This document shows, piece by piece, positions 43,478 through 51,506 of a stretch of 56,065 bases of DNA. The position numbers and the translations under genes were made by a program. Origin of the DNA: Desulfobacterales bacterium (GTDB lineage Bacteria; Desulfobacterota; Desulfobacteria; Desulfobacterales; CAFBRK01); contig JAIPEL010000015.1 in the NCBI GenBank assembly GCA_021737185.1, positions 1 through 56,065 of the forward strand. The letters are read 5' to 3'. The notes beneath the pieces were generated by a model. That model saw only the letters and a list, made by a program, of their open reading frames with translations, was not told where the DNA came from and searched no databases. Position 1 is the first letter of the stretch. Every line of letters begins with the position of its first letter.

Positions 43478-43714
43478 CTACCCGGCGAAGGGATAGCGCA
43501 GCAGGGAGATAAGCATCTGCTCGTGGGTGACCTTCATTCCACCTATTGTCATGGCGGCGTCCACCAGCGCCAGGTGGGAATAGCCTTGAGGGAAATTGCC
43601 CAAGAGCCGTTTGCTGGTGAAATCGATCTCTTCACTGAAGAGCCCCAGATGATTGGCGTAGGAGAGCGCCCTGTCAAGCATGCGCTTGGCCTCCCGTTTT
43701 TCGCCTTTTTTCAA
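43478..43714 (-). pseudogene. GH15 glucoamylase/trehalase C-terminal remnant
   Basis: The frame from 43714 encodes LDRALSYANHLGLFSEEID and LLGNFPQGYSHLALVDAAM, matching the C-terminal end of GH15 glucoamylase-like proteins. In intact enzymes this follows about 500 catalytic residues, which are absent here. Only the terminal scrap is left, directly after the CBM48 gene. The TTG at 43714 is a poor start. Once probably a glycan-degrading member of the neighbouring cluster. Confidence 0.82.
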
Positions 43715-43729
43715 TTCAACCCGAATCGA

Positions 43730-43996
43730 TTATAACTTCAGAATATTGTTGGCGGTTCCATGCTCATTCGGCACGGTCTCGGTGTTTTGGGGATCGAGTG
43801 TCCAAGTCCCATCGACAATGAATTTGTATTCATGCCGCCCGGCAGGAAGCATTTTGACTTTTCTCCATGTGCCCGTCTTGTCTTTTTTCATGGGATCGGC
43901 AGTTTCCGACCACTCGTTGAACGTTCCGGATAAAATGACCTGTTTGGCTTTCGGGTCTGTAATTGTAAACTCAACGCGGTTTTTTTTCGTCGCCAT
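43730..43996 (-). CDS. Stand-alone CBM48/AMPK-type glycogen-binding protein
   Basis: An 88-residue single domain. VILSGTFNEWSE, MLPAGRHEYKFIVDGTW and VPNEHGTANNILKL make the isoamylase-N/CBM48 fold that binds glycogen or maltooligosaccharides, with the conserved Trp and the KFIVDG strand. It has a strong AGGAGGAGG before ATG 43996. It has no catalytic part and lies 42 bp after treZ. It may target a partner to glycogen or serve as a carbohydrate sensor. Confidence 0.87.
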   Translation of the reverse strand: MATKKNRVEFTITDPKAKQVILSGTFNEWSETADPMKKDKTGTWRKVKMLPAGRHEYKFIVDGTWTLDPQNTETVPNEHGTANNILKL

Positions 43997-44038
43997 GGGT
44001 ACCTCCTCCTTTTCATGATATGATTTTCCTGCAATCCG

Positions 44039-45787
44039 CTATCCTTGATTTTTGCTGTCTTTTAGTATGGTCAGCGATTCCGGCGGTAAAAAAATTTTGT
44101 CGTTTTCAAGCGCAACGGCCGAATGCGTCGCCAAAAGGATCGTTTGGTCGGCGGTCCCCCTGCAAGGGATCCACTGTGAAGCCTCGGCCAGGTTGCAGGC
44201 CACGGAAACCTCGCCGCGTCTCATGACCAGCCAGCGGGCCTCTTCGTCCAAGTCCACCGTTGTTCTTTCCATGCGCCCATCACGCAATGCCGGAAACCGG
44301 CGGCGCAGACCGATGAGCGCCCGGTGCCATTCATACATCGCATCGTGCGGAGCCCGGCCCAACTCGTCCCAGTCAAGCTTGGACCGCAAAAAGGTTTCCT
44401 CCTCCTGGGGATCGGGGATTTGGTCGGGCTTCCATCCAAAGTCGACAAATTCCGCCTGCCGTCCCGCCTTTACGGCCGCGCCCAACTCCGGATCCTGATG
44501 ATCGGTAAAATAGAGAAAGGGCGTCGAAGCAGCCCATTCCTCGCCCTGGAAGAGCATCGGCACAAAGGGGGCGGTAAGCACCAGAGCCGCTCCAATTTTC
44601 AGGCGGTCCTGCGAGACGAGATGACTTGTCCGGTGGCCCACGGCACGGTTGCCCACCTGATCGTGATTTTGCAGGCAGCCCACAAACCGGTGACCGGACA
44701 GTCCTGCGGCCGACCGCCCGTGGTGCCGGCGGCGATGGGCGGAGTAGCGCCCGTCGTAAACGAGCCCGTTGCTCAGGGCCTTGGCAAGATCGGCCAGCTT
44801 CCCGAAATCACGGTAGTAGCCATCGTTTTCCCCCGTCAGAACCGCATGCAAAGAATGGTGGAAATCCTCGTTCCATTGGGCGTCGAGGCCGTAGCCGCCC
44901 ACCTCGGAGGGACTCACGATACGGGGGTCGTTGAGATCACTTTCAGCGATGAGTACGAAGTGCCGCCCCAATTCGGTTTCCAGATCTTTCACTACGGCGG
45001 CAAGGTGCTCCAAAAAATGGATCGCGGAAGTGTCGACAATGGCGTGGACCGCATCGATGCGCAGTCCGTCCATGTGGTAATCCCGAAGCCACATGCGGGC
45101 ATTGTCCGCGAAAAAGCGCCGCACCTCGTCGCTGAAAGGCCCGTCGAAGTTGACGGCCTGCCCCCAGGGGGTGGCATAGCGATCGGTGAAGTAGGGGCCG
45201 AACCGTCCGAGATAATTGCCTGCGGGACCGAGATGGTTGTACACCACGTCGAGTAAAACAGCCAACCCTCGCCGATGGCAGGCATCCACCAGCCGTTTGA
45301 GCCCTTCCGGCCCGCCGTAGGCGTGATGGGGAGCATACAGGTCGACACCGTCATACCCCCAGCCGCGGTTTCCGGAAAATTCGGCCACCGGCATGAGCTC
45401 GACATGGGTGACGCCGAGGTCGATCAGCTCCCCGAGGCGCTCGATGGCGGACTGGAAGGTGCCCTTTGGCGTAAACGTGCCCACATGAAGCTCATAGATA
45501 ACGGCCGATCCCAGCGGCGGCGGCTGCCAGCCCGCATCGCTCCAGGTAAACCGAGCGTGATCCACCCATCGCGACGGACCGTGCACGCCTTGCGGCTGCC
45601 AGGCGGAGCGCGGATCGGGAAAAGGGCCGTCTCCATCAACCCGGAATGCATAGTCTACGCCGTGGTCGATAAAAGGTGCATCCAGCGTCCACCAGCCGGC
45701 CGCGCTTTTTGCCATGTTCACCCGCCGGTCGCCGCAATCCAACGTCAGCGCCTCGGCTTCAGGCGCCCAGATATGTATTTGAGCCAT
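44039..45787 (-). CDS. treZ: Malto-oligosyltrehalose trehalohydrolase
   Basis: A 582-residue GH13 enzyme of the TreZ type. An N-terminal CBM48-like segment (IHIWAPEAEALTL) leads to the barrel. Catalytic regions are DGLRIDAVHAIVD (nucleophile Asp), VLIAESDLND (acid Glu) and LQNHDQVGNRA (Asp). It releases trehalose from malto-oligosyltrehalose in the cytoplasm, after TreY. It follows treY by six bases, giving a classic treYZ pair. Start at ATG 45787. Confidence 0.93.
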   Translation of the reverse strand: MAQIHIWAPEAEALTLDCGDRRVNMAKSAAGWWTLDAPFIDHGVDYAFRVDGDGPFPDPRSAWQPQGVHGPSRWVDHARFTWSDAGWQPPPLGSAVIYELHVGTFTPKGTFQSAIERLGELIDLGVTHVELMPVAEFSGNRGWGYDGVDLYAPHHAYGGPEGLKRLVDACHRRGLAVLLDVVYNHLGPAGNYLGRFGPYFTDRYATPWGQAVNFDGPFSDEVRRFFADNARMWLRDYHMDGLRIDAVHAIVDTSAIHFLEHLAAVVKDLETELGRHFVLIAESDLNDPRIVSPSEVGGYGLDAQWNEDFHHSLHAVLTGENDGYYRDFGKLADLAKALSNGLVYDGRYSAHRRRHHGRSAAGLSGHRFVGCLQNHDQVGNRAVGHRTSHLVSQDRLKIGAALVLTAPFVPMLFQGEEWAASTPFLYFTDHQDPELGAAVKAGRQAEFVDFGWKPDQIPDPQEEETFLRSKLDWDELGRAPHDAMYEWHRALIGLRRRFPALRDGRMERTTVDLDEEARWLVMRRGEVSVACNLAEASQWIPCRGTADQTILLATHSAVALENDKIFLPPESLTILKDSKNQG

Positions 45788-45793
45788 GTCTTG

Positions 45794-48277
45794 TTATTGC
45801 CCCCGCTCCAATAGCCCGACAGGAAAACGCGTTAGCATCTCGGAAAGACGGACCGGGCCTCCTTCCAATTCGTCACCGGTCAGAAGGTTGTACCACTGCC
45901 CGGCCGGCAGTTCCAGCACCGTGTCGGCCCAGTCGCCATGTAACCCGACAACCAGCCTTGGCGCCACTGAAACGGCGCCGCCTCCGCGAACAAAAGCCGC
46001 CACATGATCGGCTTTAGGGCCCTTTGCAGCCAAGGGACGATAGGACCCTTCCGGGCCGAAAAGCGCAGGCCGCCTGCGGCGCAGATGCAGGGCCTGCCGA
46101 ATCAGCCAGAGTTTGGGCAGGCCCTCGTCCATCCTTGCCAGGATATCTTCGGGGGAAAGGGGGGAGAGTTCATCGAGCAGCGTCCGGCGAAGCGCGAAGT
46201 CCACCGGTCGGCGGTTGTCGGGGTCCACCAGGCTCAAGTCCCATAGTTCGGTGCCCTGGTACAAGTCGGGGACGCCCGGTGCGGTCAGTTTGATCAGGGT
46301 CTGGGAAAGGGCGTTGATCCGGCCCGGTTCGATCAGCGGCGCGACAAAGGCTTCAAGATCGGAGACAAAGGCGGGATCGGAGAAAACGGCCTCCACAAAC
46401 GCCTTCAAGGCGTTTTCGTAGTCCGGCACCGGCCGCTCCCAGCCAGTATGCATCTTGGCTTCCCGGGCCGCCTTTTGCATAAAGGCCGCGGCGCGCTCCG
46501 CGTCGATGGGCCAGGCGCCCACAAGGGTTTGATAGAACAGGTATTCCGCATTTCGATCCGGCAGATCCTTCTTTCGGTATCGTTCATTTGATTCCGACCA
46601 TCTTCGCACCGCCTCTGCCCATTTTTCCGGTATCTCGGAAAGCAGGGCCAGCCGGGTCCGGACATCCTCGCTTCGCTTGGTGTCGTGGGTGGAGGTGGCA
46701 AGCATGGCGGAAGGATGCCGGCGGTGTGCTTCCGACATGGCTTTGTGAAACGCCGAAACCGGCATGCCGAACCGCGACGGATCGCCGCCGACTTCGTTCA
46801 GGGCCGAAAACCGGTTGAAACAGTAAAACATCGTATCTTCGATCCCCTTGGCGGCCACCGGGCCCGTCAGCTGCTGGAAGCGCATGGCAAAGTCCGTCTC
46901 AGAATCCCCTTTTTTCTCGAGAAGCAACAGATCCTCGATAAAATCGAAAAGATCCGGTGCGATGTCGGGCCGGTTCGATGCGGCATCGGCAACCGCCTGT
47001 CCGATGATGCGCCGGTCCTCTTCGCGCACGCCGCCGATTTGCGGCCTCACGTACGTGCGGTAGACCGGAAAACAGGCGGCGGCTTCCCGGAGCGCTTCGC
47101 GCACCTCAGACCGGGTATAATCCCGGAACCGCCGATGCCGTTCGCAGATGCGCATCATCGATTCGGTCAGCCGGTTGACGTCGCTTCCGAGAAGCTCCTT
47201 TAGGACCTGTAGCTTTTTTTCCCGGGCCTGGGCAGGATAATCGGCAGGTTCTCCGGTAAACGCCGCGTAAAGTTCGGTCAGGGGCTTTTCCCCCGCCGGG
47301 TCGATGAAAAGCCCGCCGACCTGGTTTAAAAAGTCATACCCCGTGGTGCCCTCCACCGGCCAGGTTTCCGGCAGGGCTTCTCCGGGATGAAGGATTTTTT
47401 CGACCACGATCCAGGCATCCGGCGCCACGTCCCGGAGGCGGTGGAAATATTGTTCCGGATCCCGGAGCCCGTCCGGATGGTCGATGCGGATCCCGTCGAG
47501 CAGACCGTTTCCCAGCCACTGAAGGATCAGGCGATGGGTTTCGGCCAACACGGCTTCATCTTCGATCCGCAGCGCCGCCAGTTCGTTGATGGCAAAAAAC
47601 CGGCGATAGTTCAGGTCTTCGGCCGCGGCGCGCCAGTAAGCCAGGCGGTAATGCTGGGCGCAGAGGAGCCGGTCCAGGGCATCGACATCCGCGTTGATCT
47701 CCGCCGCCACTGCATCGGCAGCGGCCCGGTCCAAAAGAGACGAACAGGATTCTGGGCGAAGCGGGAACCGGTGGTCATGATAACGAATGGTAAAGCGCCC
47801 CTGCCGGTGCGCCAGCCGGAGTTCTCCCGCCTCCAGCACCCGGCCGTAGTGGTCGCCGAGCACGGGCAGCAGCAGCTTTTTGCCGATGCGCTCCTCGGGC
47901 GGGTTCCAGTCGATATCGAAATACGGCGCGTAGCGGCTGGCGGGTCCGTTTTCCAGCACATCCCACCACCAGCGATTTTCAGATCCGGTAACGGCCATGT
48001 GGTTGGGCACCACATCCAGGACCTGGCCGAGTCCGCACCGGCGCAGCGCTGTGCAGAGCCGCGCGTGGGCTTCGGCACCGCCCAGTTCCGCGTTGATCCG
48101 GCCCGGATCCACCACGTCGTAGCCGTGGGTGCTTCCGGGTGCGGCTTGAAGATACGGCGAGGCGTAAAGGTGGCTGACTCCCAGGGCCTTCAGGTAATCG
48201 GCGAGTCCTGCGGTATCGTCGAAGCCGAACCCCGCGTGGAACTGTATCCGGTAGGTGGCGCGGGGAAAAATTTTCAT
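45794..48277 (-). CDS. treY: Malto-oligosyltrehalose synthase
   Basis: An 827-residue GH13_26 enzyme. SPYLQAAPGSTHGYDVVDP near the N terminus, DGIRIDHPDGLRDP (catalytic Asp), VVEKILHPGEALPETW (Glu) and TSTHDTKRSEDVR (Asp) are diagnostic for TreY. It isomerises the reducing-end alpha-1,4 bond of maltodextrins to alpha,alpha-1,1. Start at ATG 48277 has AAGGA 11 bases upstream; a longer frame to 48322 lacks support. It precedes treZ, so trehalose is made from glycogen fragments. Confidence 0.94.
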   Translation of the reverse strand: MKIFPRATYRIQFHAGFGFDDTAGLADYLKALGVSHLYASPYLQAAPGSTHGYDVVDPGRINAELGGAEAHARLCTALRRCGLGQVLDVVPNHMAVTGSENRWWWDVLENGPASRYAPYFDIDWNPPEERIGKKLLLPVLGDHYGRVLEAGELRLAHRQGRFTIRYHDHRFPLRPESCSSLLDRAAADAVAAEINADVDALDRLLCAQHYRLAYWRAAAEDLNYRRFFAINELAALRIEDEAVLAETHRLILQWLGNGLLDGIRIDHPDGLRDPEQYFHRLRDVAPDAWIVVEKILHPGEALPETWPVEGTTGYDFLNQVGGLFIDPAGEKPLTELYAAFTGEPADYPAQAREKKLQVLKELLGSDVNRLTESMMRICERHRRFRDYTRSEVREALREAAACFPVYRTYVRPQIGGVREEDRRIIGQAVADAASNRPDIAPDLFDFIEDLLLLEKKGDSETDFAMRFQQLTGPVAAKGIEDTMFYCFNRFSALNEVGGDPSRFGMPVSAFHKAMSEAHRRHPSAMLATSTHDTKRSEDVRTRLALLSEIPEKWAEAVRRWSESNERYRKKDLPDRNAEYLFYQTLVGAWPIDAERAAAFMQKAAREAKMHTGWERPVPDYENALKAFVEAVFSDPAFVSDLEAFVAPLIEPGRINALSQTLIKLTAPGVPDLYQGTELWDLSLVDPDNRRPVDFALRRTLLDELSPLSPEDILARMDEGLPKLWLIRQALHLRRRRPALFGPEGSYRPLAAKGPKADHVAAFVRGGGAVSVAPRLVVGLHGDWADTVLELPAGQWYNLLTGDELEGGPVRLSEMLTRFPVGLLERGQ

Positions 48278-48385
48278 GGGGTGCTGTTTTCCTTGTATGA
48301 TTTGTGAATTACGATTCCTCATTGCCTGCGACCAAAATGATAAGCCCCAAAAGGCCGCCGATTTCTATCCCCATATTGCCCCCTT

Positions 48386-48850
48386 TCAGTTGTCGGCGCC
48401 AAACTCCTTTTCGGACTTTTCCCAGGCATCACCGAGAGCCTTATAGGCATCCGAGAACCCTTTCTTCATATGCTCCCATGCCTCGGCGGAGCTGGTTTTC
48501 AAGCTACCGTACCACTCAGCCACCTCATTTCGTTGCTTACGCAGAGTTCTCAGGTTGGCACGCGCTTTTTCACGAGCGGCCTTGTTCATTTGGTCCCAGT
48601 TTTCATCGATGCGTGTCTCCAGTGCATCGATACGCTCATCCAGCTTTTTTAAAGCCGCTCTGGCCCTCTGAACCGCTTCGTCCCGCTGATCCGCGGTATA
48701 ACCCTGCAGCGCTTGAATCAAATCCTGCGTTTCCTGCTTCACTTCCTTTATCGAGGTTTTCTCTTTTGGCGACGCTGCAAAGCATAGCGATGTTGTTACG
48801 AGCATGGCGATCAACATGAATATAGAATAGTTCGTTTTTGTATATTTCAT
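48386..48850 (-). CDS. Exported coiled-coil stress protein
   Basis: A 154-residue helical protein. An N-terminal hydrophobic segment with an AxA-like end (MLVTTSLCFAA) is a signal peptide. The mature part is heptad-rich (RIDALETRIDENWDQMNKAA) and ends in AEAWEHMKKGFSDAYKALGD, which is similar to the ends of the two short cytoplasmic coiled-coil paralogues in this window. It may be the periplasmic counterpart. It lies between treY and the sll1863-like gene. Confidence 0.8.
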   Translation of the reverse strand: MKYTKTNYSIFMLIAMLVTTSLCFAASPKEKTSIKEVKQETQDLIQALQGYTADQRDEAVQRARAALKKLDERIDALETRIDENWDQMNKAAREKARANLRTLRKQRNEVAEWYGSLKTSSAEAWEHMKKGFSDAYKALGDAWEKSEKEFGADN

Positions 48851-48881
48851 TTGCTACCTCCTGATTATATTGGGGGTAAAG

Positions 48882-48920
48882 GCCATTTAGAGCGAAAATA
48901 AGCCCTCCTCTCTAAATGGC
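48882..48920 (-). promoter_or_regulatory. Intercistronic hairpin with SD-like loop
   Basis: GCCATTTAGAG (48882-48892) and CTCTAAATGGC (48910-48920) are a perfect 11-bp inverted repeat with a 17-nt loop that reads AGGAGGG on the minus strand. It is in the gap between two coiled-coil genes. It may protect the upstream message or attenuate read-through; the following T-run is poor. Confidence 0.55.
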
Positions 48921-48938
48921 GTAAAGTGACAGGGTGGG

Positions 48939-49229
48939 TTATTTGAATCTGGAAGCAGCCGACTTGATGGAACTGCCGAGCGAATCCCAGGCACTTTCTA
49001 TACCCGCCTTGAGATCCTCCCAGGCGCCCTCACCGGCCTGTTGCAATTCCGCCATCTTATCCTCAGCGTCTTTGCGCTTCGCCCGCAGGTCCTCCAACTG
49101 TTTCTCATACTCGATTTTCGATTCGGCCTCCGCCTGATCGGCCTTTGCTTCCAACTGGTCGATCTGGGCGTTCCATTCATCCATTTTGGCTTTCAATTTT
49201 TGCACATAAGCCTCTTTTTGTTCGGTCAT
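48939..49229 (-). CDS. Coiled-coil stress-response protein, sll1863-like (paralogue)
   Basis: A 96-residue all-helical protein. KEAYVQKLKAKMDEWNAQID, ADQAEAESKIEYEKQLEDL and WEDLKAGIESAWDSLGSSI match the sister gene at 36363-36677 throughout. Start at 49229 has GGAGG 8 nt upstream. Downstream of glgX in the trehalose operon. Confidence 0.87.
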   Translation of the reverse strand: MTEQKEAYVQKLKAKMDEWNAQIDQLEAKADQAEAESKIEYEKQLEDLRAKRKDAEDKMAELQQAGEGAWEDLKAGIESAWDSLGSSIKSAASRFK

Positions 49230-49326
49230 GATGGTTTCCTCCGTTTGGGTTTGAATTTGATCCATCTCCGCGGCCTGTTCAAAGTCGAATCCGGACCGCA
49301 TCTGCAGCCGCTGGGTTGCAACAGGT

Positions 49327-51426
49327 TCAGGATGCCTGGCGCAGCACCACCAGGGAACGGGGTTCGACCTTGATTTGATCCCCTGCCTTCAGGGATTCCT
49401 GTTCTTCCAGGCTTTCTTTTTCGGTGTCAAGTTCCTTTACCCAGTGCGTCCCATAATCCGCGCCGGGAAGGATGAAATTCAACGCTTCATGGTCGGCATT
49501 GAAAATCATGTAGACGTTGTCATCGATTACCGGCTCGCCGCGCGGATTGGGATTCGGGATCGTGGCGCCATTTAAAAAGACTCCCAGTGACTTCACGTAC
49601 CCTTGCTCCCAGTCCTCCTCGGCCATCTTCTCTCCTTCCATGGTGAACCAGCTGATGTCGTGAACCTCGCTGCCGTGAATCGGCCGGCCATGGAACCACC
49701 CGCGGCGGCGAAAAACGGGGTGGTCTTTACGGAGGCGAATGAGTTGTTGACAAAAACCAAGCAGCGTTTCATCGATGTTTTCCCAGTCGTACCAGGAAAT
49801 CTCATTGTCCTGGCAGTAGGCGTTGTTGTTTCCCTGCTGGGTGCGGCCCAATTCGTCGCCGCCCAAAAGCATGGGCACGCCTTGGGAGAGCAGCAGCGTA
49901 GTGAGAAAATTACGCTGTTGGCGGTTTCGCAGACGGCGTACGTCCGGGTCTTCGGTGGGGCCTTCCACACCGCAGTTCCACGAACGATTGTGGCTTTCTC
50001 CGTCACGGTTTTCCTCTCCGTTGGCCTGGTTGTGCTTTTCGTTGTACGAAACCAGATCATGTAAGGTAAACCCATCGTGGGCGGTGATGAAGTTGATGCT
50101 GGCATAAGGCAGGCGGGAGGTATTTTCGTACAGGTCGGAGCTGCCGGTAAACCGGGCTGCAAATTTGCCCAGGGTCTGATGCTCGCCCCGCCAGAAGTCT
50201 CTCACGCAGTCCCGGTATTTGCCGTTCCATTCGGTCCACACCGGAGGGAAGTTGCCGACCTGATAGCCGCCCTCGCCCACATCCCAGGGCTCGGCAATGA
50301 GCTTGACCTGACTGATGACAGGGTCCTGCTGGATGATGTCGAAAAAGGCGGAGAGTTTGTCCACCTCGTGGAGCTCCCGAGCCAGGGTGGATGCCAGGTC
50401 GAACCGGAATCCGTCCACGTGCATCTCCAGTACCCAGTATCGCAATGAATCCATGATGAGTTGCAGCACGTGGGGATTGCGCATATTGAGGCTGTTGCCG
50501 GTCCCTGTGTAATCCATGTAATACTGCGGATCATCGGTAAGCCGGTAATAATAGGCGTTGTCGATCCCCTTGAAGCTAAGCATCGGTCCCAGATCATTTC
50601 CCTCTGCGGTGTGGTTGTAGACCACATCCAGGATAACCTCCATGCCGGCCTGATGCAGGGTTTTGACCATCTGCTTGAACTCGGCCATCACACCGCCGGG
50701 CCGCTTGTCCGCCGCATAGTCGTTTTGGGGAGCGAGATACCCGATGGAATTGTATCCCCAATAGTTTTTCAATCCTTGATCCACCAGTTGCTTGTCATGG
50801 ATGAAATAGTGGACCGGCATCAGCTCCACGGCGGTGACGCCAAGGGTTTTGAGGTATTCGATGACTGCCGGTTGTGCCAGACCCGCATAGGTGCCGCGCA
50901 GTTCGGCCGGAACTTCCGGGTGCAGGGCGGTGAGTCCTTTGACATGGGTTTCATAAATGATGGTTTCGTGCCAGGGCAGTTGAAGGCGGCGGTCCCCGCT
51001 CCAGTCGAAATGGGGCTGATGCACGACACATTTGGGCATAAAGGGGGCACTGTCGCTGTCGCTTCGGGCCTGGGAACCCTCGTTGAAAAGGTATGGAAAT
51101 ACCGCTTCATTCCATTGAACCTGTCCATCCATGGCCTTGGCATAGGGGTCGAGCAGCAGCTTGGCCGGATTGCAGCGGTGACCGTTGGCCGGATCCCACG
51201 GGCCGTGGACACGGTAGCCATAGCGTTGGCCCGGTTCGATAGAAGGCAGGTATCCATGCCAACAATAGCCCGTCACTTCGGGCAGGTCGATGCACGTCTC
51301 TTGACCTTCGTCGTTGAAGAGGCAAAGCTCGACACGCTCGGCGATCTCTGAAAACAAAGAAAAATTCGTTCCGGCGCCGTCAAAAACAGCGCCCAAAGGA
51401 TAGGGTTGTCCGGGCCATACTTTCAC
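49327..51426 (-). CDS. glgX: Glycogen debranching enzyme, isoamylase type
   Basis: A 699-residue GH13_11 protein. An N-terminal CBM48 (YPLGAVFDGAGTNFSLFSE) is followed by the barrel with VDGFRFDLASTL (catalytic Asp), IAEPWDVGEGGYQVGNFPP (Glu) and ITAHDGFTLHDLVSYNEK (Asp). GlgX removes short alpha-1,6 branches left by phosphorylase, giving linear maltodextrins for TreY. Located upstream of treY, with the two coiled-coil genes between. Start at ATG 51426. Confidence 0.94.
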   Translation of the reverse strand: MKVWPGQPYPLGAVFDGAGTNFSLFSEIAERVELCLFNDEGQETCIDLPEVTGYCWHGYLPSIEPGQRYGYRVHGPWDPANGHRCNPAKLLLDPYAKAMDGQVQWNEAVFPYLFNEGSQARSDSDSAPFMPKCVVHQPHFDWSGDRRLQLPWHETIIYETHVKGLTALHPEVPAELRGTYAGLAQPAVIEYLKTLGVTAVELMPVHYFIHDKQLVDQGLKNYWGYNSIGYLAPQNDYAADKRPGGVMAEFKQMVKTLHQAGMEVILDVVYNHTAEGNDLGPMLSFKGIDNAYYYRLTDDPQYYMDYTGTGNSLNMRNPHVLQLIMDSLRYWVLEMHVDGFRFDLASTLARELHEVDKLSAFFDIIQQDPVISQVKLIAEPWDVGEGGYQVGNFPPVWTEWNGKYRDCVRDFWRGEHQTLGKFAARFTGSSDLYENTSRLPYASINFITAHDGFTLHDLVSYNEKHNQANGEENRDGESHNRSWNCGVEGPTEDPDVRRLRNRQQRNFLTTLLLSQGVPMLLGGDELGRTQQGNNNAYCQDNEISWYDWENIDETLLGFCQQLIRLRKDHPVFRRRGWFHGRPIHGSEVHDISWFTMEGEKMAEEDWEQGYVKSLGVFLNGATIPNPNPRGEPVIDDNVYMIFNADHEALNFILPGADYGTHWVKELDTEKESLEEQESLKAGDQIKVEPRSLVVLRQAS

Positions 51427-51506
51427 CGTTGTTTTCCTTTCAATATCCCTACGTGGGTGATTTTCGTTTTTGTATCGGTGTTTGACGCTTTTTAAGGTTC
51501 ACAGCG

